DNA from: Cyanobacteria bacterium SBLK
GTDB lineage: Bacteria; Cyanobacteriota; Cyanobacteriia; Cyanobacteriales; Spirulinaceae
Direction of reading: 5' to 3'
Assembly (NCBI GenBank): GCA_017746715.1
Contig: JAGHZQ010000022.1
Location: 1-41,860 of the forward strand
Length of the DNA: 41,860 nt
Position 1 is the stretch's first letter. Each line of letters starts with the position of its first letter. Shown in pieces: positions 33,122 to 41,841 of this stretch. A program made the translations under genes and the position numbers. Below the pieces are notes generated by a model. It worked only from the letters and a program-made list of their open reading frames with translations. It made no database searches and was not told the origin of the DNA.

Positions 33122-33757
33122 GTGGGACGCGCGACAAATCGTTTAAATCATCTCATTCTCGAAGAAAGTTTTGCCCTGATCGATCGCGAGATGGGCGAAC
33201 ATTCTTTGACTCCTCTCGAATATGCGATCGTACGGCGCGCGATTCACGCAACGGCAGATTTTGAACTTGCCGGATTGACTTACTTTAGTCCTGATGCAAT
33301 TGAAAAAGGAATTGCAGCCTTAAGCAATTGCATTCCTATTGTCGTTGACGTTACCATGATTCGCCAAGGGATTGCTAATATGGTGAGGAAAACTTTTGGC
33401 AATGAAATTATTGCCGCGATCGAGCATTGCGACGAGCCGCTACCGGGAAAAACCCGCACCGAAACAGGATTGATTCGCTGTTTTGCCGAATATCCCGAGG
33501 CCATTTACGCGATCGGTAATGCTCCCACGGCGTTAATAGCATTATGTCAACGACTGTCTGATTCTTCCCCAAAACCCGCTTTAATTATTGGATCTCCCGT
33601 GGGTTTTGTTAATGTTGTCGAATCCAAACAAATGCTCGCAAAAATAGATATTCCCCAAATTCGTATTGAAGGCAGAAAGGGAGGATCTCCGGCAACTTCG
33701 GCAATTCTGAATGCGTTATGCAATCTCGCCTATGATAGATACTCTATAGGGACGTAG
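33122..33757 (+). CDS. cobH: Precorrin-8X methylmutase
   Basis: This 211-residue CobH/CbiC-type enzyme moves a methyl group from C11 to C12 of the corrin ring to give hydrogenobyrinic or cobyrinic acid in B12 synthesis. Conserved parts are LTPLEYAIVRRAIHATAD with the catalytic H42, VVDVTMIRQGI, TRTETGL, YAIGNAPTALIAL, and IIGSPVGFVNVVESKQML. The start is GTG with AAGGGGG upstream. The last codons (Ile-Gly-Thr-stop) are read from the arm of a palindromic repeat, so the natural C-terminus may have been replaced. Confidence 0.93.
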   Translation: MGRATNRLNHLILEESFALIDREMGEHSLTPLEYAIVRRAIHATADFELAGLTYFSPDAIEKGIAALSNCIPIVVDVTMIRQGIANMVRKTFGNEIIAAIEHCDEPLPGKTRTETGLIRCFAEYPEAIYAIGNAPTALIALCQRLSDSSPKPALIIGSPVGFVNVVESKQMLAKIDIPQIRIEGRKGGSPATSAILNALCNLAYDRYSIGT

Positions 33758-33847
33758 CATGCTGCGCTTGGGGGATGCTGAGGTTTCCTGCTCCCTACGG
33801 GAATGCTTTGCGAATAGCTTACCCAACCAAGTCAAACTACGTCCCTA
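33747..33847. repeat. Inverted-repeat element at the cobH 3' end
   Basis: TAGGGACGTAG at 33747-33757 and its exact complement CTACGTCCCTA at 33837-33847 flank about 80 bp. The left arm contains the cobH stop codon; the right arm ends 5 bp before the stop of the converging peroxiredoxin gene. It shares GGGACGTAGCA with the repeat at 25155 and may act as terminator for both genes. Confidence 0.65.
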
Positions 33848-33852
33848 CAAAT

Positions 33853-34485
33853 TTATTCTGGTTGTGGGGTCATCCGTAGATAAGGCTTGATTTCATCAAC
33901 ACCTTTGGGGAATTTTTTCTTCGCTTCGTCGGTGGGAATATTGGGGGCAACCACGACATCTTCTCCTTGCTGCCAATTCACAGGAGTCGCAACAGAGTAT
34001 TTATCCGTTAACTGGAGAGAGTCAATCGTCCGCAGAATTTCGGCAAAATTCCGTCCGGTGCTGGGGGGATACGTAATCGTCAAACGCAATTTTTTATTGG
34101 GATCGATGACGAATACCGTCCGTACCGTTAACTTGGCCAGAGAATTGGGGTGAATCATGCCATAGAGATCGGATACTTTTTGATCTTCATCGGCAATAAT
34201 GGGATAGTTCACCGTGGTGCTTTGGGTTTCGTTGATATCCCCGATCCAACCTTTGTGAGATTCAACGCCGTCAACGCTGAGGGCAATGACTTTCGCACCG
34301 CGCTTCTCAAATTCCGATTTGAGTTTGGCGACTTCTCCGAGTTCGGTGGTGCAAACGGGGGTATAGTCGGCAGGGTGAGAAAAAAGCACGACCCAACTCT
34401 CTCCAGCCCAATCATAAAACGTAATTTCACCTTCGTTGGTTGCTTGTGTAAAGTTGGGTACGGTATCGCCTAATTGTAATGTCAT
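33853..34485 (-). CDS. 1-Cys peroxiredoxin (Prx6 type)
   Basis: This 210-residue peroxidase reduces H2O2 and organic peroxides. The peroxidatic C45 lies in PADYTPVCTTELG and is the only cysteine, which defines the 1-Cys type. The long C-terminal part with YPPSTGRNFAEILRTIDSLQ and VNWQQGEDVVVAP is typical of Prx6. The start at 34485 has GGAGA just upstream; 27 more codons are open but lack a ribosome-binding site. The enzyme is cytoplasmic. Confidence 0.95.
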   Translation of the reverse strand: MTLQLGDTVPNFTQATNEGEITFYDWAGESWVVLFSHPADYTPVCTTELGEVAKLKSEFEKRGAKVIALSVDGVESHKGWIGDINETQSTTVNYPIIADEDQKVSDLYGMIHPNSLAKLTVRTVFVIDPNKKLRLTITYPPSTGRNFAEILRTIDSLQLTDKYSVATPVNWQQGEDVVVAPNIPTDEAKKKFPKGVDEIKPYLRMTPQPE

Positions 34486-34736
34486 ATTGTAATCTCCTTT
34501 ACAAGTTTTACCGGACGCGATCTGCAAGATTTTATCTTGCCATAGGAATGTAGTCTTTTCTACCAATTTTAGACCTTCATAAGATTTTATTTACAATTTG
34601 AGATAATTGATTGAAAAGAAAAGATTGTTTTCTTTCTCATCCTTGGCTTTCTGCGTTAATTTTATAAGGGAAAAGCGAGTCCAACCCACAAAATCTGTTG
34701 AAAATCAAGACCCTATAATTTTTCTTAATACTGATT

Positions 34737-36509
34737 TTATATTTCCAATAATTCGAGAACGCGATCGATAATTTCCGAGGCTTTTCGAGATCGCCCCAGT
34801 TCTGCAAATTGGGTAGCAATCGAACTCAGCAATAAGGCTTTTTGTTCTGGATTGGGTAGATTTTGAGAGCGTTCTAAAGCGTCTACAAGGGTTACGATGG
34901 CATCTTCTTGTCGATTTTGGCGATCGAGTTGTACGGCAAGGAAAATTAACGCCCCGATTTGTTCGATTTCATCTTCCATTAAAGCAATAAATTGTAAAGA
35001 TTCTTGGCGTTTTCCGGTTTCGGCTACAGTATAGATTGCATCTCGTAAAGTGTTATTTTTCTCAAGTAAATTGTTTGTTTTATGTAACAATTCTAAGGAC
35101 AGATCGTAGAATTCGCTTTCGACAAAAGGCAGAACGATTAAACCCAATAGCGTATCTTTGCTCATTGGATCGACGAAAGTTTCCCAAAGCTGAAAAGTTT
35201 GTTGGAGTATTGCTCGGGCGGTTGCTGAGTTCTGGTTTTGATGGAGATGAAAGGCGATCGCGCCGAGTGCGATCGTTTTGAGTTCCGTGCTTTGGATATT
35301 CTCGGCAACTTCTAAGGCGCGATCGAACTGTTCTTGTTCTGCCAATATCGTCGCGATTTCCTTGAGGGTTTCATCGGTATTAGTCAGGGGTTGTAAAATA
35401 GATAAAGCTCGATCGCTCTGGTTATTTTTGGCTAAATTAACGGCGATTTGTTGGATTGAATTTTCTCGCAATCCCGAGACATCAATTGCTAAACTTAAAT
35501 CTAGAGCACGGGAAAATTCTCCTGCTTCCCCTAAAGAGCGGGCAATATAAAATAGGGCTTCGGTTTTCGTAGAAGGCGTAGAAATACGATCGCTGAGTTC
35601 GAGAGCGAGAGTGAATTCTCCACCGCGAGCGAGATAAGTCGAGAGATTGCTCAATACGGAATTGGTTTGGCCATTCGCTTCCAATTGCGGTAATAATTCT
35701 CTTAAACGATCGAATTGTTTTTCACCGCGATCGCGCGCTCCATTTTCAATAAATTTTAAACCAATTGCCCCCAAAGCATGAACGCGATTGATATCCCGTT
35801 CCAGTCGAGGAACGATATCTAAGGCTTGTTGAGGTCGATCGTCTTCTGCTAATGCTAAAGCTGCCAATAAAGTAAAATCTTGTTTTGTTTCGTTCTCCTC
35901 AACCCGATCGACAATTTCGAGAATGCGATCGCCCCTTCCCAATTCGGCAAATCCGAAAGCTAAGCCTCGCCAACTAATCAATTGTAAGATATCCGAATCG
36001 AGGGTTTGCAAAATTTCCCAAGCGCGATCGTACTTTTGATTGGCAATAGCAGCTTCGACAAAAAGTAATAAAATGCGATTATCTTCTCCATTGGTTAATT
36101 GTACCAAGTCCCAAGCGCGATCGGTGTTTTCTTCAGCAATTAAATTGCGAAAAATCTCGGAAAACAAGCGAATATCCCTTTCATTTTCTAGCAAACTGCT
36201 AGCAAATTTAATATCTCCTTTCTCGATCGATCTCAATCCCAGTTCTACTAAAATTTGCCCGCGCACATCTGGATTGTCGATCCGGTTAAAAATCTCGACG
36301 AGACGATCGCGATCGCCCACTTCTGCTAAAGCGATCGCCAAACTTCCCAAAGCGGCATTTTTCCAAATTGAATCCTCTTCGGATGCAATATTTTGTACTA
36401 AACGGATGGGTCGATTTAAGTTGTTAGCAGAAGCGATCGGCAAAGCGATCGCCTTGGGAGTCGAGAAAAATAAAAGAGAAGCAACTAAAACAATTCGGGA
36501 AATTTGCAT
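34737..36509 (-). CDS. Exported helical-repeat (TPR/HEAT-like) protein
   Basis: This protein of about 590 residues has an N-terminal signal peptide (MQISRIVLVASLLFFSTPKA) and then some 15 degenerate repeats of about 33 residues, such as ALGSLAIALAEVGDRDRLVE and LALAEDDRPQQALDIVPRLE. The pattern, two amphipathic helices with A-x-G-x-x-x-x-A positions, is TPR-like. It is probably a periplasmic scaffold; partners are unknown. The start at 36509 gives a clean signal peptide; an ATG at 36551 adds 14 residues. Neither has a good ribosome-binding site. It is transcribed divergently from the methyltransferase gene. Confidence 0.7.
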   Translation of the reverse strand: MQISRIVLVASLLFFSTPKAIALPIASANNLNRPIRLVQNIASEEDSIWKNAALGSLAIALAEVGDRDRLVEIFNRIDNPDVRGQILVELGLRSIEKGDIKFASSLLENERDIRLFSEIFRNLIAEENTDRAWDLVQLTNGEDNRILLLFVEAAIANQKYDRAWEILQTLDSDILQLISWRGLAFGFAELGRGDRILEIVDRVEENETKQDFTLLAALALAEDDRPQQALDIVPRLERDINRVHALGAIGLKFIENGARDRGEKQFDRLRELLPQLEANGQTNSVLSNLSTYLARGGEFTLALELSDRISTPSTKTEALFYIARSLGEAGEFSRALDLSLAIDVSGLRENSIQQIAVNLAKNNQSDRALSILQPLTNTDETLKEIATILAEQEQFDRALEVAENIQSTELKTIALGAIAFHLHQNQNSATARAILQQTFQLWETFVDPMSKDTLLGLIVLPFVESEFYDLSLELLHKTNNLLEKNNTLRDAIYTVAETGKRQESLQFIALMEDEIEQIGALIFLAVQLDRQNRQEDAIVTLVDALERSQNLPNPEQKALLLSSIATQFAELGRSRKASEIIDRVLELLEI

Positions 36510-36706
36510 AAGTTGACAAAAGAGGAAATGCGGTGCTAAGATAACCTTCATCAGTCAGGAGTTCTGACCGTTTCGGAGCGCGGGAACAAGGATTCCCCTT
36601 GGCTGACTTTTTGATTTATGCTTTTTGGGTTGAAGTAAACAAGTCATATACTGATTGTATCGTGACAAGTGAGATTTTTTCCAGATTTAACAAATTAATA
36701 TCAATA

Positions 36707-37576
36707 ATGAATATTTCTCAAATCAAAAAAATCCTAGGTAATCCATATTTTGAAAGTAAAGATTGTTTAATATACAATTTAGATTGTCTAGAAGCAATGA
36801 AAATACTTCCTTCTTCAATAGTCGATTTAATAGTTACAAGTCCTCCTTATAACATCGGTAAAGAATACGAAAAAAATCTGCCTATCGATCAATATATTAG
36901 TTGGTGTTCGCAATGGATATCGGAAATATATCGACTCGCCTGCGATCGAGGTTCATTCTGGTTAAATCTTGGTTATCTTTCCCTTGAAAGTCGTGCTAAA
37001 GCAATTCCAATATCATATTTATTATGGGATAAGATCCCTTTTTATCTAATACAAGAAATTGTTTGGAATTATGGTGCTGGAGTAGCGGGGAAAAAATTTT
37101 TTTCCCCACGAAATGAGAAATTCTTATGGTATGTTAAAAATCACCAAGATTATATTTTTAACCTTGATGATATTCGCGATCCTAATGTCAAGTACCCCAA
37201 CCAAAAAAAGAATGGAAAAATAAAAGTTAATCCTCTGGGAAAAAATCCAACAGATGTTTGGCAATTTCCTAAAGTAACTTCAGGTAAAAATCGTTCCTCA
37301 AAAGAGAGAACCGATCATCCAGCACAATTTCCAATTGATGTAATCGATCGCATTATCAAAGCCTCTTCTCATCCAGAAAATTTAATTCTCGATCCATTTA
37401 TGGGTTCAGGAACAACAGCCGAGGCTGCCTTAAGAAATGGTAGAAAAGTAATTGGCTTCGAAATAAAATTGGAGTATTGCTATACTATAGCTAAAAGACT
37501 TGAAAACTCCACGTTGATTCCCGTTGATTCGAGAAAAGAACAATATAGTAAAACTAATCAACTTTCACTCTTCTAA
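36707..37576 (+). CDS. Type II DNA methyltransferase, beta class
   Basis: This 289-residue enzyme has the catalytic motif TSPPYNIG at 44-51 and the AdoMet-binding motif DPFMGSGTTAEAA from D229. This order (IV before I) defines the beta class. SPPY rather than DPPY points to N4-cytosine methylation. A ScaI-family restriction gene converges on it with an 18-bp gap, so the target is probably AGTACT. The start at 36707 is the ATG just before the family-like NISQIKKIL; a TTG at 36599 is an unlikely alternative. The DNA is AT-rich and has no HIP1 site that I can see, indicating transfer. Confidence 0.9.
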   Translation: MNISQIKKILGNPYFESKDCLIYNLDCLEAMKILPSSIVDLIVTSPPYNIGKEYEKNLPIDQYISWCSQWISEIYRLACDRGSFWLNLGYLSLESRAKAIPISYLLWDKIPFYLIQEIVWNYGAGVAGKKFFSPRNEKFLWYVKNHQDYIFNLDDIRDPNVKYPNQKKNGKIKVNPLGKNPTDVWQFPKVTSGKNRSSKERTDHPAQFPIDVIDRIIKASSHPENLILDPFMGSGTTAEAALRNGRKVIGFEIKLEYCYTIAKRLENSTLIPVDSRKEQYSKTNQLSLF

Positions 37577-37594
37577 TGTGATGAAAATTTACAG

Positions 37595-38371
37595 TTAATC
37601 AAAATTCTTGTTTTGATACCCATACTTTTCTATATTCTCTATTAGCACTTTACGCAATTGAACTGCCTTCGTATCATTCCCCTTATACTTTAATAAATCT
37701 TGGAGGATGTTAATGCCTAAAAGAGATAGTTTTTTTGCTGTTTTTCCTCCAACACCTTCTAGGATTTCGAGAGGTGCATTGAGTCTATATTCTCCCGGTA
37801 TCTCAACTAATTTATATTGATAAACATAATCAGATAGTGATGCAGCCTGTCCTGTTTGAGATTTTTGAGCTTTCCAATCATCAAAATCTATCCATCCAAA
37901 TCGAATAAGATTAATTGTTTGGTCAAAAAAATTAACTGTTATGTAATAGCCTGATTTACTTTTCTTTTCTAAATTTTCATTTTTCGTTTTTTGTCCATAG
38001 CTTCTATTACCAAAAATTTTGAGTCCTTTTTGACCAGACGTTTTGATTTCCAGAGAAAATCTATCATCAGGTAAATAAATAATATCTTTATCTTCTTTAT
38101 TTTTTCCTCCTTGCCATTCCTGGGGGTATCGAGTTTCTAATATTTTTGCAAATATCTTTTCTAAAAAATATCCAACAATTTGAGCAGGTAAATCAATATC
38201 TTGTATGCTAATCTTTAAATCATTATTTCCTATCTTAGTATCCCATAATATCGTCCAGCTTTCTAAAATGATTTGTTTTATAATATCCTCTTTAAGTGGA
38301 TGTTCTGCAATTAATTCATGTGTTTTGTTCAACCATTTATCTTGAGGTAAATGAGAATAAGGTGAGATCAT
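37595..38371 (-). CDS. ScaI-family restriction endonuclease with HhH domain
   Basis: This 258-residue nuclease starts SPYSHLPQDKWLNKTHELIA and has LPDDRFSLEIKTS, giving a PD-(D/E)xK-type set (D102 or D103, E108, K110). Together with FGNRSYGQK and GYYITVNF this matches my recollection of the ScaI family, which cuts AGTACT. Residues about 201-230 (LEILEGVGGKTAKKLSLLGI, NILQDLLKYKG) form a helix-hairpin-helix DNA-binding unit. Its start codon adjoins the stop of the controller gene, so controller and nuclease form an operon opposite to the methyltransferase. Confidence 0.82.
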   Translation of the reverse strand: MISPYSHLPQDKWLNKTHELIAEHPLKEDIIKQIILESWTILWDTKIGNNDLKISIQDIDLPAQIVGYFLEKIFAKILETRYPQEWQGGKNKEDKDIIYLPDDRFSLEIKTSGQKGLKIFGNRSYGQKTKNENLEKKSKSGYYITVNFFDQTINLIRFGWIDFDDWKAQKSQTGQAASLSDYVYQYKLVEIPGEYRLNAPLEILEGVGGKTAKKLSLLGINILQDLLKYKGNDTKAVQLRKVLIENIEKYGYQNKNFD

Positions 38372-38593
38372 TTAGTCTACTCCATCCATAAGTTCAGAGA
38401 GAGAGACTTCTAAGGCTTTAGCCAATCGAATAAGGTTCAGAAAAGCAACGTTTCTTTCTCCTCTTTCAATTCCACCAATGTAAGTTCGATGTAAACTTGC
38501 TAACTCAGCAAGGTCTTCTTGAGATAATCCCTTAGCAAGTCGTAGATTACGAATTCGTTGTCCAAGCCGTGAAAGTTCTTCATTCGTCTCCAT
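38372..38593 (-). CDS. XRE-type controller (C) protein of the restriction system
   Basis: This 73-residue single-domain helix-turn-helix protein has [40 protein letters not shown] and [16 protein letters not shown], the size and pattern of restriction-modification controller proteins. These bind operators before their own gene, first activating and then limiting nuclease synthesis so that methylation comes first. The nuclease gene follows without a gap. A dyad overlapping the start (38591-38640) is a candidate operator. Confidence 0.85.
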   Translation of the reverse strand: METNEELSRLGQRIRNLRLAKGLSQEDLAELASLHRTYIGGIERGERNVAFLNLIRLAKALEVSLSELMDGVD

Positions 38594-38640
38594 AGGCTTG
38601 AATGATGTCGTAATTGATGATTATAAGTCTACAGCCTATG
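38591..38640 (-). promoter_or_regulatory. Candidate operator of the controller gene
   Basis: CATAGGCT at 38591-38598 and AGCCTATG at 38633-38640 are perfect 8-bp inverted arms; the left arm includes the start codon. Inside is AT-rich sequence with GACTTATAATCATC on the minus strand, which contains a TATAAT and GACT, reminiscent of C-box elements. Confidence 0.45.
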
Positions 38641-38669
38641 AGTATCAAATTAGATAAGTTAAAAAATCA

Positions 38670-39131
38670 CTAAGCGATCGCGGGTTGCGATTCATACAAA
38701 ATGAGCAAATGCCGATCGCAATCGTAAACCCCCTGTTCGGTAAAAGAGCGATCGCTCGCCGTAAAATGATTGGGAGGACAAATGGGAAGATCGAGAGCCT
38801 GCCATTGCGCGAGAGTTTTATCGAGAGAATCGACTTGTATCACCAAACCCGCACGATAAGGAGGTTGTGGCGGAGGTAAATCGATGCCTTTCACTTCTGC
38901 CAACGCTAAAGCGCGAGATTCGTTGGGGGTACTAAAAGCTGCAAAAGTCAGAGAAGCCGTAGCCGGTAAAGCAAATACAGTATACAGATAAGAATCGGGA
39001 TCGGCTGGACTCTGATAGTCCAAACGAAAACCTAAAATATCTCGATAAATTTTTAGCGATCGCTCGAGATCCGACACCACCAAACAAGGACGCTTGAGGT
39101 GTAACCCGACAGGAGAACGATTCTCGCTCAT
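38670..39131 (-). CDS. VOC (glyoxalase/dioxygenase) family protein
   Basis: This 153-residue protein of the vicinal oxygen chelate fold begins HLKRPCLVVSDLERSLKIYR, DILGFRLDYQSP, with a second half AGLVIQVDSLDKTLAQWQAL and VYDCDRHLLILYES. Potential metal ligands include H11 and a glutamate near the end, but the substrate cannot be read from the sequence. The start at 39131 follows GGAGAGAAAGGG; an ATG 11 codons upstream has no such site. Confidence 0.85.
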   Translation of the reverse strand: MSENRSPVGLHLKRPCLVVSDLERSLKIYRDILGFRLDYQSPADPDSYLYTVFALPATASLTFAAFSTPNESRALALAEVKGIDLPPPQPPYRAGLVIQVDSLDKTLAQWQALDLPICPPNHFTASDRSFTEQGVYDCDRHLLILYESQPAIA

Positions 39132-39229
39132 TTTCCCTTTCTCTCCATCCGCCGTATATGCCATGACAACACCATAGCCGATTCTCGACTACTCTTAACT
39201 ATTTACCGTTCGTTGTATCTCAACAGAAG

Positions 39230-40657
39230 ATGACTCGAGACCCTGAAAACGCATCCACCCCCGAAGACGAAGCAATCGCCTCGGGAGAAGAAGCGATCGC
39301 CCCCGAAACCCATGCGATCGCCCAGTATTTTAATTTTGCCGAACTCAACACCAACTTACGCACGGAAATTCTGGCTGGAATCACGACTTTTGTGACCATG
39401 GCCTATATTCTCGTAGTGAATCCCGGCATTCTTTCCGAAGCCATTTTCCTGCAAGAATCCGGGGATTTATTTAGCGAATTGGTCATCGCCACGGGACTCT
39501 CCGCCGCGATCGCCACCCTCGTCATGGGACTCTACGCTAAATATCCCTTCGCCCTCGCCCCCGGCATGGGACTCAATGCCTATTTTGCCTTTGCCGTTGT
39601 TTTAACATTGGGCATCGATTGGCGCGTCGCCCTTGCCGCCGTCTTCATCGAAGGCATCATTTTTATTATCCTCACCATCACCAACCTCCGCGCCAAAATC
39701 GTCACCCTCATCCCCGACTGCATCAAACACGCCACGGCGGCAGGAATTGGCTTATTTATCGCCTATATCGGCTTATCCGGCAGTACCGAAACCGGAGGCG
39801 CGGGGCTGATCGTCGCCAACCCCGCCACCACCACCAGTTTAGGAGATTTGAGCAACCCGAATACCTTAATGGCGATCGCGGGTTTATTGATAACATCGGC
39901 TTTTATTGCCAGACGCATCAAAGGCGCGCTTTTGTGGGGAATCCTCGCCACGGCAATTTTAGGCTGGATCTTGCAGATCGCCCCCCCACCTCAAGGACTC
40001 ATCGGCATTCCCGCCGCACCCGTACATTTATTTGGTCAGGCCTTTCTGGGTTTGGGAGAAGTGCTAAAAATGAACATTTGGCAACTCCTCTCCATTATTT
40101 TTGTCTTCTTCTTCGTCGATCTCTTCGATACCGTCGGCACCCTCACGGGTTTGGGTATCAAAGCCGGATATATCAACGAAAAAGGAGAATTTCCCCGCGT
40201 CAACCGGGCATTTATGGCGGATGCCGTGGGAACCACTGCCGGAGCCGTGATGGGAACCTCCACCGTCACCACCTATATCGAATCCGCCTCGGGAGTTTCT
40301 GAAGGGGGACGCAGTGGGTTTAGTGCCGTCGTAGCTGCCATCTTATTCGCCCTTTCCATTCTCTTTATCCCCTTCCTGCAAGCCATCCCCGCCTTTGCCA
40401 CGGCTCCGGCTTTAATTATTGTTGGGGTCCTCATGATGGGCAGTGCAGCGCAAATTCGCTGGGACGATCCCGCCGAGTCCATTCCCTCCTTTTTAACCAT
40501 CTCGATTATGCCCCTCAGTTTCTCCATTGCCGAAGGGTTGGCCGCCGGTTTGATTACCTATCCCCTCATCAAAACCTTTCAAGGCAAATTCCACGAAACC
40601 AAAATCGGGTTATGGATATTAGCCGCCCTCTTCGTTCTCAAATTCGCGATGCGCTAA
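39230..40657 (+). CDS. NCS2-family guanine/hypoxanthine permease (AzgA/PbuG type)
   Basis: This 475-residue transporter has about a dozen membrane helices. Signatures are LRTEILAGITTFVTMAYILV, PFALAPGMGLNAYFAF, FVDLFDTVGTLTGLGIKAGY and GTSTVTTYIESASGVSEGGR, all typical of the AzgA-like branch that imports adenine, guanine or hypoxanthine with protons. The first 40 residues are a polar, acidic extension partly encoded by HIP1 octamers (EEAIA, THAIA). The gene is divergent from the VOC gene. Confidence 0.92.
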   Translation: MTRDPENASTPEDEAIASGEEAIAPETHAIAQYFNFAELNTNLRTEILAGITTFVTMAYILVVNPGILSEAIFLQESGDLFSELVIATGLSAAIATLVMGLYAKYPFALAPGMGLNAYFAFAVVLTLGIDWRVALAAVFIEGIIFIILTITNLRAKIVTLIPDCIKHATAAGIGLFIAYIGLSGSTETGGAGLIVANPATTTSLGDLSNPNTLMAIAGLLITSAFIARRIKGALLWGILATAILGWILQIAPPPQGLIGIPAAPVHLFGQAFLGLGEVLKMNIWQLLSIIFVFFFVDLFDTVGTLTGLGIKAGYINEKGEFPRVNRAFMADAVGTTAGAVMGTSTVTTYIESASGVSEGGRSGFSAVVAAILFALSILFIPFLQAIPAFATAPALIIVGVLMMGSAAQIRWDDPAESIPSFLTISIMPLSFSIAEGLAAGLITYPLIKTFQGKFHETKIGLWILAALFVLKFAMR

Positions 40658-40675
40658 GGTAGGGTTGGGTTTTGG

Positions 40676-40785
40676 GTTATCCCCCCTTCTTTTCCCCCCT
40701 TACAAAGGGTTATCCTCCCTTCTCTTCCCCCCTTACAAAGAGGGGTTAGGGGGGATGGGGGTTAGGGGAGATTCCTCCCTACTCC
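40676..40785. repeat. C-rich/G-rich repeat after the permease gene
   Basis: TTATCC-CCCTTCT-TTCCCCCCTTACAAAG appears twice in a row near 40677 and 40708, followed by GAGGGGTTAGGGGGGATGGG, which can pair with the C-rich text. This is a known style of cyanobacterial intergenic repeat and may terminate the permease transcript. Confidence 0.55.
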
Positions 40786-40811
40786 CTTTTACTGTTTACT
40801 GGTGAGATGAA

Positions 40812-41606
40812 ATGCTGGAGTTATATCAATTCGAGCTATCGCAATACTCCGAAAAAGTCAGGCTCATTCTTGACTATAAAGGTTTAGAATATCGCAAGAT
40901 TGAAGTGACTCCGGGGGTCGGACAGTTGGAACTTTTCCAAAAGTCCGGACAGCGACAAGTTCCCGTCTTGAAAGATGGAGAAACTTATGTTTGCGATTCG
41001 ACGGAAATTGCCTTTTACTTGGAACGCAAATATCCCGATCGCCCGATTTTACCCAGCGATCCCCGCGAAAAAGGGCTGTGTTTGCTCATGGAAGAATGGG
41101 CGGATGAATCCATCGGCTTAAAAGGGCGAAAAGCCTTGATCGGCGGCCTCAACAAAAATCAAAACTTCCGCACGTCCATCTTACCGAAAGATACCCCTGA
41201 ATTTTTAAAAACGATTGTTGGGGCGCTACCGGGAGATATGTTGGATATCCTCGGAGCCGGCGTAGGCTTTGGCGGAGATGCAGTTAAAGAGGCCATAACC
41301 GGACTCAAACAGGATTTAGAAGCCCTTTGCTTGCTTTTGCAAGGTCGTCCCTATCTCGTCGGAAACGAGCCGACTTTAGCCGATTTAACCGTCGCTGCGT
41401 TGAGCGTTTTGTTGAAGTTTCCCTCGGGAAACTATTTGGATATTCCCGAAGCGCTCCAAGGAAAAGGCGTTCCGGGATTGGGGGATAATAGCGCTTACGA
41501 ACCCTTTTTCACATGGCGCGATCGCCTGTACGAACAGTTTCGCCAGCCTTTAACTCCCAAGGATTCTAGCTCTGATTCTCCTCCTAAAAACATTGAAATT
41601 GATTAA
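40812..41606 (+). CDS. Glutathione S-transferase family protein
   Basis: This 264-residue protein has an N-terminal thioredoxin fold (1-78: LYQFELSQYSEKVRLILDYK, QVPVLKDGETYVCDSTEIAF) with the active-site serine/tyrosine region SQYSEKVR in place of a CxxC, and an all-helical C-terminal domain with PYLVGNEPTLADLTVAAL. A 50-residue insertion around residue 120-165 and a proline/serine tail are unusual. It is probably a cytosolic detoxifying or redox enzyme; the substrate is unknown. Confidence 0.88.
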   Translation: MLELYQFELSQYSEKVRLILDYKGLEYRKIEVTPGVGQLELFQKSGQRQVPVLKDGETYVCDSTEIAFYLERKYPDRPILPSDPREKGLCLLMEEWADESIGLKGRKALIGGLNKNQNFRTSILPKDTPEFLKTIVGALPGDMLDILGAGVGFGGDAVKEAITGLKQDLEALCLLLQGRPYLVGNEPTLADLTVAALSVLLKFPSGNYLDIPEALQGKGVPGLGDNSAYEPFFTWRDRLYEQFRQPLTPKDSSSDSPPKNIEID

Positions 41607-41720
41607 TCGCAACGTCGATTTATTTTGATAAGTTCAAGAAATAGTCATTTATCTTTTTCCTTTTTTCTAAAAAAATAGAAAGAAGGTTTTTTTTGCAAAA
41701 AATAGCTTTGTTTCCCAATC

Positions 41721-41841
41721 ATACCAAATCCAGTTACTACAGACTGTATTCACGCAATCGCCTGTAATCCTGTAGGGGCGTTGCATGCAACGCCCCTACG
41801 GAAGGGCTGGGAATACCTCCTCAGCAGTGCGGATTTGGTAT
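41721..41841. mobile_element. MITE-like element with 11-bp terminal inverted repeats
   Basis: ATACCAAATCC at 41721-41731 and GGATTTGGTAT at 41831-41841 bound a 121-bp noncoding element. The ends differ from those of the element at 21649 at a single base. A 28-nt perfect palindrome sits in its middle. The rest of 41607-41860 is AT-rich noncoding sequence. Confidence 0.6.
41772..41799. repeat. 28-nt perfect palindrome GTAGGGGCGTTGCA / TGCAACGCCCCTAC
   Basis: The two 14-nt arms are exact complements with no loop. This REP-like unit is a style found repeatedly between cyanobacterial genes. Here it lies inside the MITE-like element, and its outer GTAGGG resembles the repeats at 25155 and 33747. 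Confidence 0.75.

Noticed and set aside
36554..36568. GTCAG-GAGTT-CTGAC dyad between the repeat protein and methyltransferase genes
   Set aside because: Five-bp arms are too short to stand out from chance, and the spacing to either start is not that of a known operator.
39619..40302. 227-codon frame inside the purine permease gene
   Set aside because: It is an arginine/histidine-rich out-of-frame shadow of a well-conserved transporter.
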